Shown: positions 35,563 to 46,527 of the stretch, piece after piece
Position numbering within the stretch: the first letter of the stretch is position 1
Layout of the letters: each line of letters opens with the position of its first letter
Assembly (NCBI GenBank): GCA_034509735.1
Contig: JACGWO010000003.1
Span: 3,844,001-3,908,000, forward strand
Source of the DNA: Sesamum alatum
Taxonomy: Eukaryota; Streptophyta; Magnoliopsida; Lamiales; Pedaliaceae
Length of the DNA: 64,000 bases
Direction of reading: 5' to 3'
Notes under the pieces: generated by a model
What the model saw: the letters and a program-made list of their open reading frames with translations, nothing else
What the model was told of the DNA's origin: nothing
Databases searched by the model: none
Position numbers and translations under genes: made by a program

Positions 35563-36612
35563 TCAGGTGCATGGGATACTCTGACCGACCTACGGAGGAC
35601 TGGAACATTATCAGTGGGAACTACCGGCTCAGATGTCACTGCCGCCTTATGGGTACCTCACTTGATTCCTCAAGGAGTATCTCATCGCGTCGACTATCCG
35701 ATGAAAAACTCTTTTTCAAGAACATTGCGTTTCGCGAGACAAAAACCTTTTGCTCGGAGGGATCATAGAAATAATACCCCGTAGTTTCTTTCGGATACCC
35801 AATGAACCTGCATAAACTAGACCTTGAGTCCAGTTTATCTCCCACTAATCTCTTGACATATGCGGGCCAACCCCACACTTTCAAGTATTTGTAGGAGGCA
35901 GGCTTGCCGTGCCATATCTCATGGCGTCTGGGATATCTTCTTAGATGGCGCCAAGTTCAAAACTTTGGCCGCTGTCTCAAGAGCGTATCCCTAGAAGGAT
36001 AGGGGTAGTTCGGTAAAACTCATCATGGATCAGACCATGTCCAACAAGGTCCCATTCCTCCTTTCAGACACACCATTAAGCTGTGGTGTTCCAGGAGGGA
36101 TCCACTGAGAGAGAATCCCATTCTCTTTTAGATAATCAGTAAACTCACCACTCAAATACTCTCCACCCTGGTCTGATCGAAGGGCTTTGATCTTTCGACC
36201 GGTTTGGTTCTCTACTTCAAGTCTGTATTCCTTAAACCTTCCAAAGGCTTCAGACTTGTACCTCATCAGGTAGACATAACCATACCGTTAGTGATCATCG
36301 GTAAAGGTTATGAAGTCCGAGTACCCACCTCTAGCCTGAGTATTTAGTGGGCCACAGATGTCCGTATGGATCAAATCCAACAGACCGTTGGCTAGCGTGC
36401 TTTGTTCAACAAAGGGTTTCTTGGTCATCTTTCCCTTCAGACAGGATTCGCTGGTCAGTAGGTTGTCCAAATTATCTATTTCTAGATTTTTTGAGTCCAC
36501 CAACCTTCTTATCCTATCTTTAGAAATATGACCTAACCTCGCATGCCATATTTGTGCGTTATCATGATTATCATATTTCCGTTTGTGTTCCGCAGTCATA
36601 ATCCAATTATAC
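35563..36612 (-). pseudogene. Element Q integrase region (broken)
   Basis: Copia integrase, which inserts element cDNA. The GAG-pre-integrase zinc finger (WHARLGH, then an ESCLKG remnant where the first Cys has become Ser in TSESC) lies at about 36440-36565. The first catalytic Asp is in HTDICGP (about 36360), the second in RSDQGGEY (about 36170), and the Glu in NGVSERRN (about 36055). A frame change near 36280 and further ones near 35900-36030 split it. The C-terminal part (KVWGWPAYVKRLVGDKL) runs on to 35636. It ends where the L LTR inserted, just before the RT domain. Confidence 0.85.
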
Positions 36613-37194
36613 CATTGAACACAAACATATCTGGATTGGAGAGGAGTTGTGGGAACTCCCTCTTCCAATGCCCCTTTCCTTGGCAATGCATGCAGACATC
36701 ATTTGCCTTGGACCGCTGAGAACCACGGGCCTTCCCTTTCCCTTTGCCCAACTCCATTGGGACAACAGGGGCGCCTGGAGTGCGAGCAGGGGCTGCAACC
36801 ATCTTCCCTTTTCCTTTCTTCCTCTTCCAGTGTCTGGCCCTCTTGCCATTCGCCTTGGAGGTGGAAGCCTCTCCTATCAATACCGCCGGCACCGACTTGT
36901 GGGTCGTTGCCTCGTATTGAACCAGCATGTTGATCAACTCATGAATAGACTTCTCAAGTCCGTTCATGTTGTAGTTTACAACAAATGGGTCATAGGACGG
37001 AGGAAGCGACTGGAGAATCACGTCAGTGTACGTGTCATTATTAAGCCCAGCTTTAAGGTCCTCGAGCTTCTCCACTAGGGAGAGCATTTTAACTCCATGA
37101 CTTTGTATAGACGATCCTTCAGCAAGCTTGGTGCCAAAGAATGCTTTTGTGGCGGCGTATCTAATATGCCTATCCGGAACCGCATAAAAATGTA
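36613..37194 (-). pseudogene. Element Q gag C-terminus (deleted N-terminus)
   Basis: The C-terminal half of copia gag: EKLEDLKAGLNNDTYTDV, ILQSLPPSYDPFVVNYNMN, a basic linker and a CCHC zinc knuckle CMHCQGKGHWKREFPQL whose last Cys is replaced by Phe. Relative to element X about 330 bp encoding the gag N-terminus are missing, with the break at about 37190 joining leader directly to YAVPDRH codons. Right after the knuckle the frame jumps to NWIMTAEHKRK, so the whole protease segment (about 350 bp) is also deleted. Confidence 0.85.
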
Positions 37195-38948
37195 AAGCAG
37201 AAATTAGCAGATGATGGTAATATTATTATTCAAGTTGAAGACTTGGTCTTTTAGTCTTTAACCCTCCCACTATTTGTACGAAAGTCCGCCACTCTCAAGC
37301 CGAGTTTCGGAAAACCATTTCCTAGTGGGCTTGGGATCCACATGCGTAATCTCCATGCTCCGGTTTTACGATTCACATGAAGAAAACCTCGTGGAAGATA
37401 TCCAATATCATTCTCATCCAATGAGATTCTGAAGATATTTTGCCTCACCTATTCGCATGCTTCTGAGGACTCCAACCGAACCAAGTTACTCAGTGTAGGG
37501 CCCGACCCATAAACGAAATCATGCCTCAAACCGTCGCCCCCACGACTCGTGAGACAGGAAAACAGCGAGTGTAGTCTCTTTGTTTACAATAATGGTGCAG
37601 CTTTCCCCTAGTCCAAGTGTGCCACGACTCGTGAGACCACACTTGGGTAGTGGTAGCTTCCTCACCACATTGCTGTGGATGGAAAGCTCGGACATATCAA
37701 AATGCCATTTTGATCCAAGTCCGTTCTGGGCCCAATATTTAATTTGGTCCAACCAAATGAGAGTTTGTGTGTGACCGAGACCTGATCACTTTATTATGTT
37801 TTACCATGCATAAATATCCAATATTTAAAGCAACAAATAAATACGCCGCATGCAGAAAACATACCATACCCCTTTTAGGATGATCACAAGCCCAACCTAT
37901 GCGGCCCACTGAGCCTGCAGTGAGTTTATGGTCTGTCTAGGGTAGACCTAAATTATTACAAAGTAATATACCCATTGTCATTCCAATGGGCCTTGTGATT
38001 CTCTTGTTTCACGCCTTGATGCTCCACCTTGGGTCTCCGACTCCATAGGCTTGTTAAAATAAAAACCTCACCAATCCTATCTACTCTCAATACAATTGAA
38101 AGTAATACATGGGAAATAAAAACAAGCCTTAACATCATGAGGCTGAAAAATCGGGAGATGATAGTCCCAAAACAAGAGGCATGCAGGCCCCACCCAACAG
38201 AAATGTAAATAATCATACATTCATCCATACACAAGGTCTAGGGCTCTTGTGATCATCCCATGTTGATCCCATCAACACGCGTAACATAATTATTCCAAAT
38301 AATCAAGCTTAAACCATGGATATTCCACATATCCAAGTGATGTCCAACATCACAAAGCATAAATACATAAACAATATGCAAAAATTTAAATTTCAAATTT
38401 AATGGACATTATATATAATGCATCCAATGCATGTATTAATCCCAAATTAATTAAGCAAATTTGATCTAAGGAATAAGCCAATTAATTCCAAAATCAAATG
38501 AGCAAAATTAATGCATTTTCAGAATAATGTGCAGAAAAATAAAACAGAAATTTAAATTTTCCGAAAAACGTCGAAAAACGGCACAAAACGGCCCAGTCGT
38601 TGTGCCTGCCGGGCAACCGCGCGCATATGATAGTGCGCGCGCGCCCCATGCCGCGCTGGCCTCGACAAGCTTGCGTACAGCACGCGCGTGCCTGTGCGCA
38701 ATATCCGCGCGCATGGCGCCTGCCTGCGCGCGGCCGCGGTATGCACGGCTGCCAGCACACACGCTGGCAGGCACGACAACCAGGCCTACGCACGTGTGTG
38801 AGCCTGCACACGCCCCGCAGCGCACCGGCCAGCCAGTGACCGGCCGGCAGGGCAGCAGCCAACCGCTGCCGCTGCTGTCCGTTTTTCGATATTTTTTCGA
38901 CATCCTTTTCAGCACAAATCAATAGTAATAAACTGAAAACGAGCATGC
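37195..38948 (-). other. Untranslated leader of element Q
   Basis: Reverse-complement match to the leader of element X (48261-49719): TATGGTCTGTCTAGGGT near 37929, CTTGTGATCATCCCATGTTG near 38250 and many more. It has no conserved coding frame. GC block 3 lies at 38590-38880. The leader stops at GCATGC next to the M LTR. Confidence 0.8.
38590..38880 (-). repeat. GC/CpG-rich leader block 3
   Basis: GC-rich core of the Q leader. It is flanked by the TCGAAAAACGGCACAAAACG segment on one side and a CCGCTGCTGTCCG segment on the other. The reverse complement matches GC block 4 at 41415-41650 in order and in both borders, which shows the GC block is a true inherited part of this leader and not random DNA. 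Confidence 0.85.
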
Positions 38949-41162
38949 TGTTAGAATAGGTGACCAGAAAGCCAATAGATTTGGCGATTTGTAACCAATT
39001 TGACAAATTGATGTAAATGTAATATTATTATGTGATGAATAAAATGAGTGTTCGTCACTATTGGAACCTACTTTGTTGCGCTTATTTTACATATAGTAAA
39101 ATGGTGTTTTACTTATATCGCAACAAAGCCCACAGACGACGGTAAACGACTCATGCAGTTAGGCCACGCATTGGATTAGTGGTCATGAAACCAACTGATT
39201 AAGAGTTGGGTTTGAAACGTTCCACGTCGAGGACCTCGAGACAGGGCATCGAGAGTCCTATTGAGACTTGCGTCAAGAGTCGTGTTCATTGGATGAGTGC
39301 CGTGTTTCATCGGCGACAGGCGTGGGACGCCTACACGATCTTGATGGGTTTGGTTGACTGGGGTCGAGCCGAACTGGACTGGCTCACGGGGATCATCATA
39401 TGGAAGCCTTGGAGGCTTGGTCGGTATGATTGGATTTCCCCAGTTCTAATAGTACGGGAGTAGTCATCAGACTTGAGGAACCATAAACAGTCATGTGCAC
39501 AGGATGACTGTATCTTGGATCTGGCAAGAGGTGATCATTCTGTAAGATGATCATTATAAGCCTTGTCCAGTGTAGTCGGAATGTGTAGCGAGGATGGTGC
39601 GTTCCAAGAAGAGGATCTGTCCCTGTCAGTATGTGAAATTGGTATCTCGTATGCACTCGGAGACACGTTCATGTTGTTTACAGCTGCGGCCACAGTGGTT
39701 GGTCGAACAGGGAATGATTTCATGTGTCGACGCAATGAGGCACGTGTGGTCTCGAGTATTAAGCATATAAGCCTAGTGAAGGATAGGAACCGACGTCCAA
39801 TTCCATACCCTAGACTAAAGCCGGGAGACGGTAGACGGAAGGACCGTACCGTACGGAATCAACGCCTAAATGTTCACGCCAACATTCACCTAGTCTCTAG
39901 TACCATGGACCGTTGCTAGACAACCACCTATGGTAACGGGCCCTTGTGGGATACGGGCCCAAGTCTAGTTGAGGGTGAACCTAAAGGGTCACACACAAAT
40001 CACGAGAAGGTTGAGAGATTGACTTGGAGTCAATCTCAAAGGATAAATAAGTAATTGAATTACTTAAGGATAGTCCATTAGATGGACGGGATGATATTGT
40101 ATCGGGCCCTCGTTTAATCGGTAAATTGGATTTATCGATTAATTATGGAAAGTCGAGATGTTGGATCTTTTGAATGGATTGAAAGATCAACGGGAATTAT
40201 TTAAGTGGACAGTAAATTGGATTTAATTTTGGGTTCGTCGTAATTGGATTACGGTAAAACCCGGTCCGTTAAATTTTGACCCGAGAGGAGAATTAATTCC
40301 TATTTTGTAATAGTAAGAAGTTGGACTTCTTCCCATATTGAGCATGGACGAAAATGCTCCCTTGGAGGAAGCAAAATTCAGCCATGTTGCATGCAAGGTT
40401 GTGGTTGACTTGTCTCTTTTGGTAAGAGACATATTAACTCCAATCAAGCCCTTCCCTTTTGGTATGATTTGATCATACCTTAAAAGTTGGTAGGTTTGAT
40501 TGAATAATTAATGGTGATTGATTGAGATGTATCTAGACAACCTTGAATAAACCTAGACACATTCCAATGATCACCTTAATTATGTATATATATGAGTATA
40601 TACAACACCATGTGTAAGAGAATCATAATTCATCTTTTCTAGGAAAAGAAGAAGCAATTTTCGGCCCCCTCTCCTCTCTCTCATTCTTGGCCTCTCTCTC
40701 CACTCACACTTGTGTTCTTCATTTGATCTTGGATCAAAAGGAAGAACAAAGTAGGTTTAAGAGAACACTAATTCATAATGTTTGTTCTCTTAAACCAATT
40801 CCTTCATAAGCCCGTTTTCTTCTAGCAAGGAGAATGTGAGTTTCTTCCGATGTGGTGTGGATCACCTTTGGAGAGTCCATACGTTTGGACTTTGTGAGCA
40901 TTACGGAGAAGGAACAATGCAAGTAGCCGCGCACACATGAAATCTACAAAGGTAACGGTCATTTATGCTTTCGTAGATTTACATTTCATCTATGCCCTAT
41001 GTATAATATATGTTCAAATATTAATACATCCTATATTGAACACCCGGTTGAGCACCCAAGGGTACACCCCTTGGGGTTTCGCTTTTATATGCGATTTAAT
41101 TCATGCAATTCTTTCACTTTCTCACTTCCGCTCGCGCTCTCGGGCGGATCCGCTTGTCCTCA
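38949..41162 (+). repeat. M-family 5' LTR (complete)
   Basis: Starts TGTTAGAATAGGTGACCAG and ends TTGTCCTCA just before a tRNA-Met primer site. It carries the shared words TGGCCACAG (near 39690), CCTAGTCTCTAGTACCATGG and a TATATATA region near 40587. It belongs to a plus-strand element (P) that is cut off in its leader at about 41651. Confidence 0.9.
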
Positions 41163-41164
41163 AG

Positions 41165-41180
41165 TGGTAGCAGAGCCCGA
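41165..41180 (+). other. tRNA-Met primer binding site of element P
   Basis: TGGTAGCAGAGCCCGA, two bases after the LTR end. It is a one-base variant of the common TGGTATCAGAGCC site and confirms that 38949-41162 is a 5' LTR. Confidence 0.85.
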
Positions 41181-41651
41181 TTTGATGTAAGGAGCATAGA
41201 TCTACATGCTTGATATGATCTACTTGCTTTTACGGCTTTAATGACATGTTAGATTGCATGAATATATGAATAAATATTATGATTCAATTGTTTAAATTTG
41301 ATGGACGTTAAGCACGCTTATTTTCTGAGATTGGATCTAGAATTGCATGCTGGTCTTCAGTTCATTGCTGTTGATTTGTCCTGAAAAAGAATATCAAAAA
41401 ATTATGGTAAAACGGACAGCAACAGCAGCAGTTGGCTGCCGCCCCTACCGCCGGTCACTGGCTGGCAGGCGTGCTGTCGGCGCGCGTGGGCTCACGCCTG
41501 TGCGCAAGCCTGGTCGGCGTGCCTGCTGGCAGGGGCGGCCGTGCGTACCGCGGCCGTGGGCGCCTGCGCGCACTGTGCACCGGCATGCCGGTGCCGGCCG
41601 AGGCCAGCGCGGCACGGGGCGTGCGCGCGGCTGGCCGGCAGGCACAACGGC
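41181..41651 (+). other. Leader of element P with GC block 4
   Basis: An AT-rich lead (41181-41414), then a CpG-rich block (41415-41650) with CGCGCGTGGGCTC, GCCGGCCGAGGCCAGCGCGG and GGCCGGCAGGCACAACGG. The block's end GGCAGGCACAACGG also opens the downstream parts in Q and X. The leader breaks at about 41651 into minus-strand protease sequence of element Z. Confidence 0.8.
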
Positions 41652-42256
41652 TTGCTATTTCTAAGGTGGCAGATCCTATTGCTTCTGCCGAGATGGCCTT
41701 GCTATTTCCAAGCTTTAGGATCATCTCTCCGCTACTTCAATTTTCTGCTTCTTTTCAGCACCGGCAAAATTATTGCAAATGTGAGCTCCATAGCCGGTAT
41801 CTAATACCCAAGAGGCAGTGTTAGTAACCATATTAACCTCAATCACAAAGATACCTAGCTTGGAGAGGAGTTTGGGGCAATCCCTCTTCCAATGCCCTTT
41901 GTGACGGCAATGAATACATATGTCATTTGCCCTTGACTGTTGCTTTGAGTCAACCTTCCTTTTCCCTTTGCCTTTCCCCACTTTGGCGATGGAACACTCT
42001 TAGTGTTGGTAGTTGCTTTGACGACCATTCCCTTTCCCTTCTTCCTTTTCCAACGTCCAGCTCCCTTGCCTTTCGTTTTGGAAGTCGAAGCATCTCCAAA
42101 CAACACCGATGGCGCATACTTTTTGGTCGTTGCCTCGTATTGCACAACATATTAATAACTCATGGATACCCTCTCAAGAGCATTCACGTTGTAGTTAACA
42201 ATGAATTGGTCGAAGGAGGGTGAGAGTGACTGAAGGATCACATCAATGTACGTCTC
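41652..42256 (-). pseudogene. Element Z gag C-terminus and protease (minus strand)
   Basis: From 42256 downward: ILQSLSPSFDQFIVNYNVN, YEATTKKYAPSVLFGDAS, a Lys/Gly-rich basic linker, the intact CCHC zinc knuckle CIHCRHKGHWKRDC (about 41880-41920) and a protease active site WVLDTGYGAHICN (about 41760-41800). The sequence is closer to element Y than to X. Frame changes occur near 41980 and 41750, and the segment breaks off at 41652. Upstream gag follows after the solo LTR, at 44215. Confidence 0.87.
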
Positions 42257-44214
42257 TGAAGGACAAGCAGATCTGCCCGGGAGCGCGAGCGGAAGCGAGA
42301 AGCGTAAAATAGTGCATAAATTGAAATCAAATTCAAAATTAACGTGATCCCAAGGGGTGTACCCTTGGGTGCTCAACCGGGCGTTTGATGTAGGATGTAT
42401 TATAAAAAGGCATATAACACATAGGGCATAGATAAATCGTAAATCAACCAAAGCGTAATAATACCGTTACCTTTGATGATGTACGTATGTACGGCTCCTT
42501 GCGTTGTTCCTTCTCCGGAATGCTCATGAAATCCAAACGTATGGATTCTCCAAAGGTGATCCACACCACACCGGAAGAAACACAGTTTTCCTTGCTAAAA
42601 GAAAACGAGTTTAGGAAGGAATTAGTTCAAGAGAAACACTATGAATTAGTGTTCTCTTAAACTTACTTTGTTCTTCCTTTTGATTCAAAATCAAATGAAG
42701 AACACAAGTCGGAGAGGGAGATATGGCCCGAGAGTGAGAGAGAGGAGAGAGGCCGAACTTTGTCTTCACTTTTCTTAGAAAAGATGAATTATGATTCTAA
42801 TACACAAGGTGTTGTATATACTCATATATATACATAATTAATGTGATTATTGGAATGTCTCTAGGTTCATCCAAGGATAGGAATTATTTCTCCTCTCCGG
42901 TCAAAATTTAACGGACCGGGTTTTATCGTAATTCAATTACAACGAACCAAAAATTAAATTCAATTTAATGTCCACTTAAATTATTCCAGCTGGTCTTTTA
43001 ATCCAATCAAAGATCCAACATCTCTACTTTTCATAATTAATCGATAAATCTAATTTACTGATTAAACAAGGGCCCGATACAATATCGCCCGTCCATTCAA
43101 TGGACTATCCCTTAAGTAATCCAATTACTTATTTATCCTTCGAGATTGGCTCTAAGTCAATCTCGAAACCTTCTCGTGATTTGTGTGTGACCCTTTAGGT
43201 TCACCCTCAGCTAGACTTGGGCCTGTGTCCCACAAGTTCCCGTTACCATGGGTGGCCGTCTATCAACGGTCCATGGCATAGAGACTAGGTGAATGTTGGC
43301 GTGAACATTTAGGCGCCGATTCCGTACGGGTACAGTCCTTCCGTCTACCGTCTCCCGGCCTTAGTCTAGGGTATGGAATTGGGCGTCGGTTCCCATCCTT
43401 GACAAGGCATCTACGCTTAATACTCGAAACTACATATGCTTTATTGCGTCGACACAGGAAACCATTCCTGTTTGACCAACCACTGTGGCCACAGCTTTAA
43501 ACAGCATGAACATGTCTCCGAGTGCATAGGAGATACCTCTGTCACATACTAACAGGGGACGGATTCTTTTCTTGGAATCCACCGTCTTTGCTACACATTT
43601 CGACTGCACTGGACAAGGCTTATAAATGATCATCTTACAGAATGATCACCTCTCACTAGATCCAAGATACAACCATCCTTTGTACGTGACTGCCATGATT
43701 CCTCAAGTCTGAGGACTACTCCATACTATCGGTATTGGGAAAATCCAATCATACCGACCAAGCCTCTAAGGGTTCCATATGATGATCCCCGCGAGTCACG
43801 AACCCAGTCGACCAACCATCAAGATCGTGTAGGCGTCCCACGCCTGTCGCTGATGAAACACGACACTCATCCAATGAACACGACTCTTGATGCAAGTCTC
43901 AATAGGACTCTCGATGCCCTGTCTTGAGGTCCTCGACTTGGAACGTTTCAGACCCAACTCTTAATCAGTTGGTTTCATGACCACCATCCAATGCGTGGCC
44001 CAACTGCATGAGTTGTTAACCGTGGTCTGTGGGCTTTGTTGTGATATAAGTAAAACACTGTTTTAACATATGTGAAATGAGCGTAACAAAGTAAAACACC
44101 AATAGTGACGAACACTCATTTTATTCATCACATAATAATATTACATTTACGTCAAGTTGTCAAATAGGTTTACAATTGCTAAACCTATTGGCTTTCTGGT
44201 CACCTATTCTAACA
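42257..44214 (-). repeat. Solo M-family LTR in element Z gag
   Basis: A single 1958-bp LTR, minus strand (TGTTAGAATAGGTGACC at 44214, ending TTGTCCTTCA at 42257). A perfect 5-bp duplication GTCTC flanks it (42252-42256 and 44215-44219), and gag reads across once it is removed. A whole element therefore inserted here and was later reduced by LTR-LTR recombination. Confidence 0.95.
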
Positions 44215-44473
44215 GTCTCATTATCGAGCCCTACTTTGAGGTCTTCGAGCTTTTCCACCAAGGTAATCATCTTGACCCAATGCTCTTGTACAGAGGACCC
44301 TTCGGTCATTTTAGTTCCAAAGAATGCCTTCGTCGCGACATACCTAGTATGCCGGTTTGGGACTGCATAATCAATCCTTCAGCGAGCCATAATGGAAGGG
44401 ACATCGTCTAGCCTTTCATACTGCTTCTGAATCTCATTCGTCATAGAGGCAAGTATGATGCTACGGACTTTCT
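44215..44473 (-). pseudogene. Element Z gag, middle piece
   Basis: Gag residues KVRSIILASMTNEIQK, the YAVPN.HTRYVATKAFFGTK region and EKLEDLKVGLDNE are readable on the minus strand, matching element Y gag. It continues into 42256 after removal of the solo M LTR, and into 46482 after removal of the solo L LTR. Confidence 0.88.
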
Positions 44474-46481
44474 TGTTAGAATAGGTGACCATGTAGCCAA
44501 TCTTGGCAGGCGAAATGTAACCTATGTCTAGACAATTTCAAGGATTTGATAAATTATTAATGAATAAGAAGTGATATTCATTGCATTATTTTGTTTGTGT
44601 TCACTTTATCTGCTTTATGTATCTGTTTACTACACAAACAAAGTCCACGGATTGAAAACGTATTTCGGGGATTGGGACTACGCTTGGAGGTAGGTCCATG
44701 AAATCAGTCCCGCCGAATCAGTGCGGAAATCTCCAAGTCAAGGAATCTCAAAATGGGTACTGAGATTCCCCTTGAGACTTGCAGTAAGCATCTGTTGTCG
44801 TATTTCATCGACGGGTGACGAAGTTCGTCTAAGTAGTGTTAGTGGTTAGCCTACTAGGGAGCAACTGACTGAGGTGACTCGCGGGAACCGTCTTACGGAG
44901 GACTTTGAGTAGGGTTGGCTAGGTATGACGTGTGTCCTGATTCCAACAGTACAGATCAAGTCCTTTGACTTGAGGAACTGCTGAGTTTACCTGTATATTA
45001 GGGTTGTATCTTAGATATGGTGAGAGATTTGCCAAGAAGCACTTGAGTAGTCATAAGCTATGTCTAGTGCAGCTCCGGTGTACAGAGTGATAGTAGTTTC
45101 CAAGAAAAGATCTGTCCCCTGTCAAAAGGCATTGACAGTTGAGTCTCTCAAATGCTCTGTGTCTTGTCCCAAAAATCTATGGCCACAGTAACTGAACAGA
45201 AGGGAAGGTTTCCCTTGCGGCGTTTAGTAAAGGACAGACCGACACTTATGTCCAAATGGGTACCTGCATTTTCCGTGCCCTAGACCCTATGTGGTGAGAC
45301 CGTAGACAGGAGAACAAGTGTACTGTTAGAGCCTAAATGTTCATCCCTCAAATTCACCTAGTCTCTTGTGCCATGGACTGTTGCTAGATGGCCACCCATG
45401 GTAACGGGCGGATTTCTAGGAATCCGAACCAAGTCTAGCTGAAAGGTGAACCTAAAGAGTCACACACAATCCATACACATAAAGTATTTAATTTAGAATT
45501 AAAATATTTGGAGAAATGGAATGATTAAATTAGATTTAATCGGGTCTTAATTTTCTTGGAAAAAATTAATTCCTTTTATTGGATAAAAGGGATTTATCTA
45601 ATAAATTAGATTTTTAGAAAATTAATTTAATGCGCCCTAGAATAAATATTTACATTTATTATATTTATTTATTGCCCTTGGAATATTTAAATAGGTTTTA
45701 AATATTCCATTAAATTAAATTAATGGTTGAGATTAAAAGGAGAAGATGGATGGCTAGGATTAATTTGACTAGGTCAAATTACTACTTTGACTACGACTTT
45801 GACTAGGTCAAAATCCTAGTCAAATTAGTCTTCTAAGAGTTGGAGTTTGAAGAGGATTAAATTCCTCCTCTATAAATACTCATAGTCCTTCACCTTTAGA
45901 GAGATGATGAAAACTTCAACACACACACACACACACATACACACACACTCTCTCGATCTCTCCTCTCTCGTCCGCCCTCTCTCTCCTTTTCTCTCCAAGA
46001 AAAATACTCCTTGTTCTTTTGTGTTAACAATTGAACATAAGGAGATTAAATTCCGTTAAACAATAACGTGTGATTGATCCATCCTCTCCAAATAAAATAC
46101 TTGTTCGTTCGCTAGCACGACGTACAAGATACATGGGCGGATTGCGTGTCACAATTTAGAGGATCTCACATACGAGATTTTTGGAGCAAATCGGGGAACA
46201 ACGCGAGTACCGGTTAGAAGAGCAAAAACGACGAACCGGTAGGTCTCTTTTATGTTTTCATCTCTCTTCTATTTTTTTTAATCCTATAGCCTCCATGATT
46301 GCATGTATGTTTTAATTCATGAGATACACAAAACACCCGGGGACTTCAAGGGTACACCCCTTGAACGTGTTTTAATTTTATACGAATAATGCATGTTTAA
46401 ATTTTGCAATTTACATTTATACCGCGCTTCCGCATTCGCGCTATTTCATGGGACGAGCCACACGCCTTTCTCAGGCTTTCA
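44474..46481 (+). repeat. Solo L-family LTR in element Z gag
   Basis: A single 2008-bp LTR, from TGTTAGAATAGGTGACC to GGCTTTCA, flanked by the perfect duplication TTTCT (44469-44473 and 46482-46486). It has TATAAATA at about 45871, the TTGAC array at 45773-45834, a CA microsatellite near 45920 and CTATGGCCACAG near 45178. Gag reads through when it is removed. Confidence 0.95.
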
Positions 46482-46527
46482 TTTCTGGTTATCCTTATGC
46501 CAAGTCTCGAACATCTCACGTTCTTCT
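46482..46527 (-). pseudogene. Element Z gag, small upstream piece
   Basis: Forty-six bases encoding EERE.FETWHKDN.K on the minus strand, exactly the residues that precede KVRSI in element Y gag. It is trapped between the solo L LTR and the 5' LTR of element X. The remaining gag N-terminus should lie beyond the window, past X's 3' LTR. Confidence 0.88.

Larger units (their letters stand above)
35563..38948 (-). mobile_element. Copia element Q (fragment, minus strand)
   Basis: Leader, gag, and part of pol of an M-like copia element. On its 3' side it is cut by the L LTR at 35562; on its 5' side it meets the plus-strand M LTR at 38949 inside its leader. Two internal deletions remove the gag N-terminus and the protease. 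Neither of its own LTRs is in place. Confidence 0.85.

Noticed and set aside
38494..39006. A 170-codon minus-strand frame across Q leader
   Set aside because: It crosses the LTR border at 38949 and the GC block. It has no similarity to any domain.
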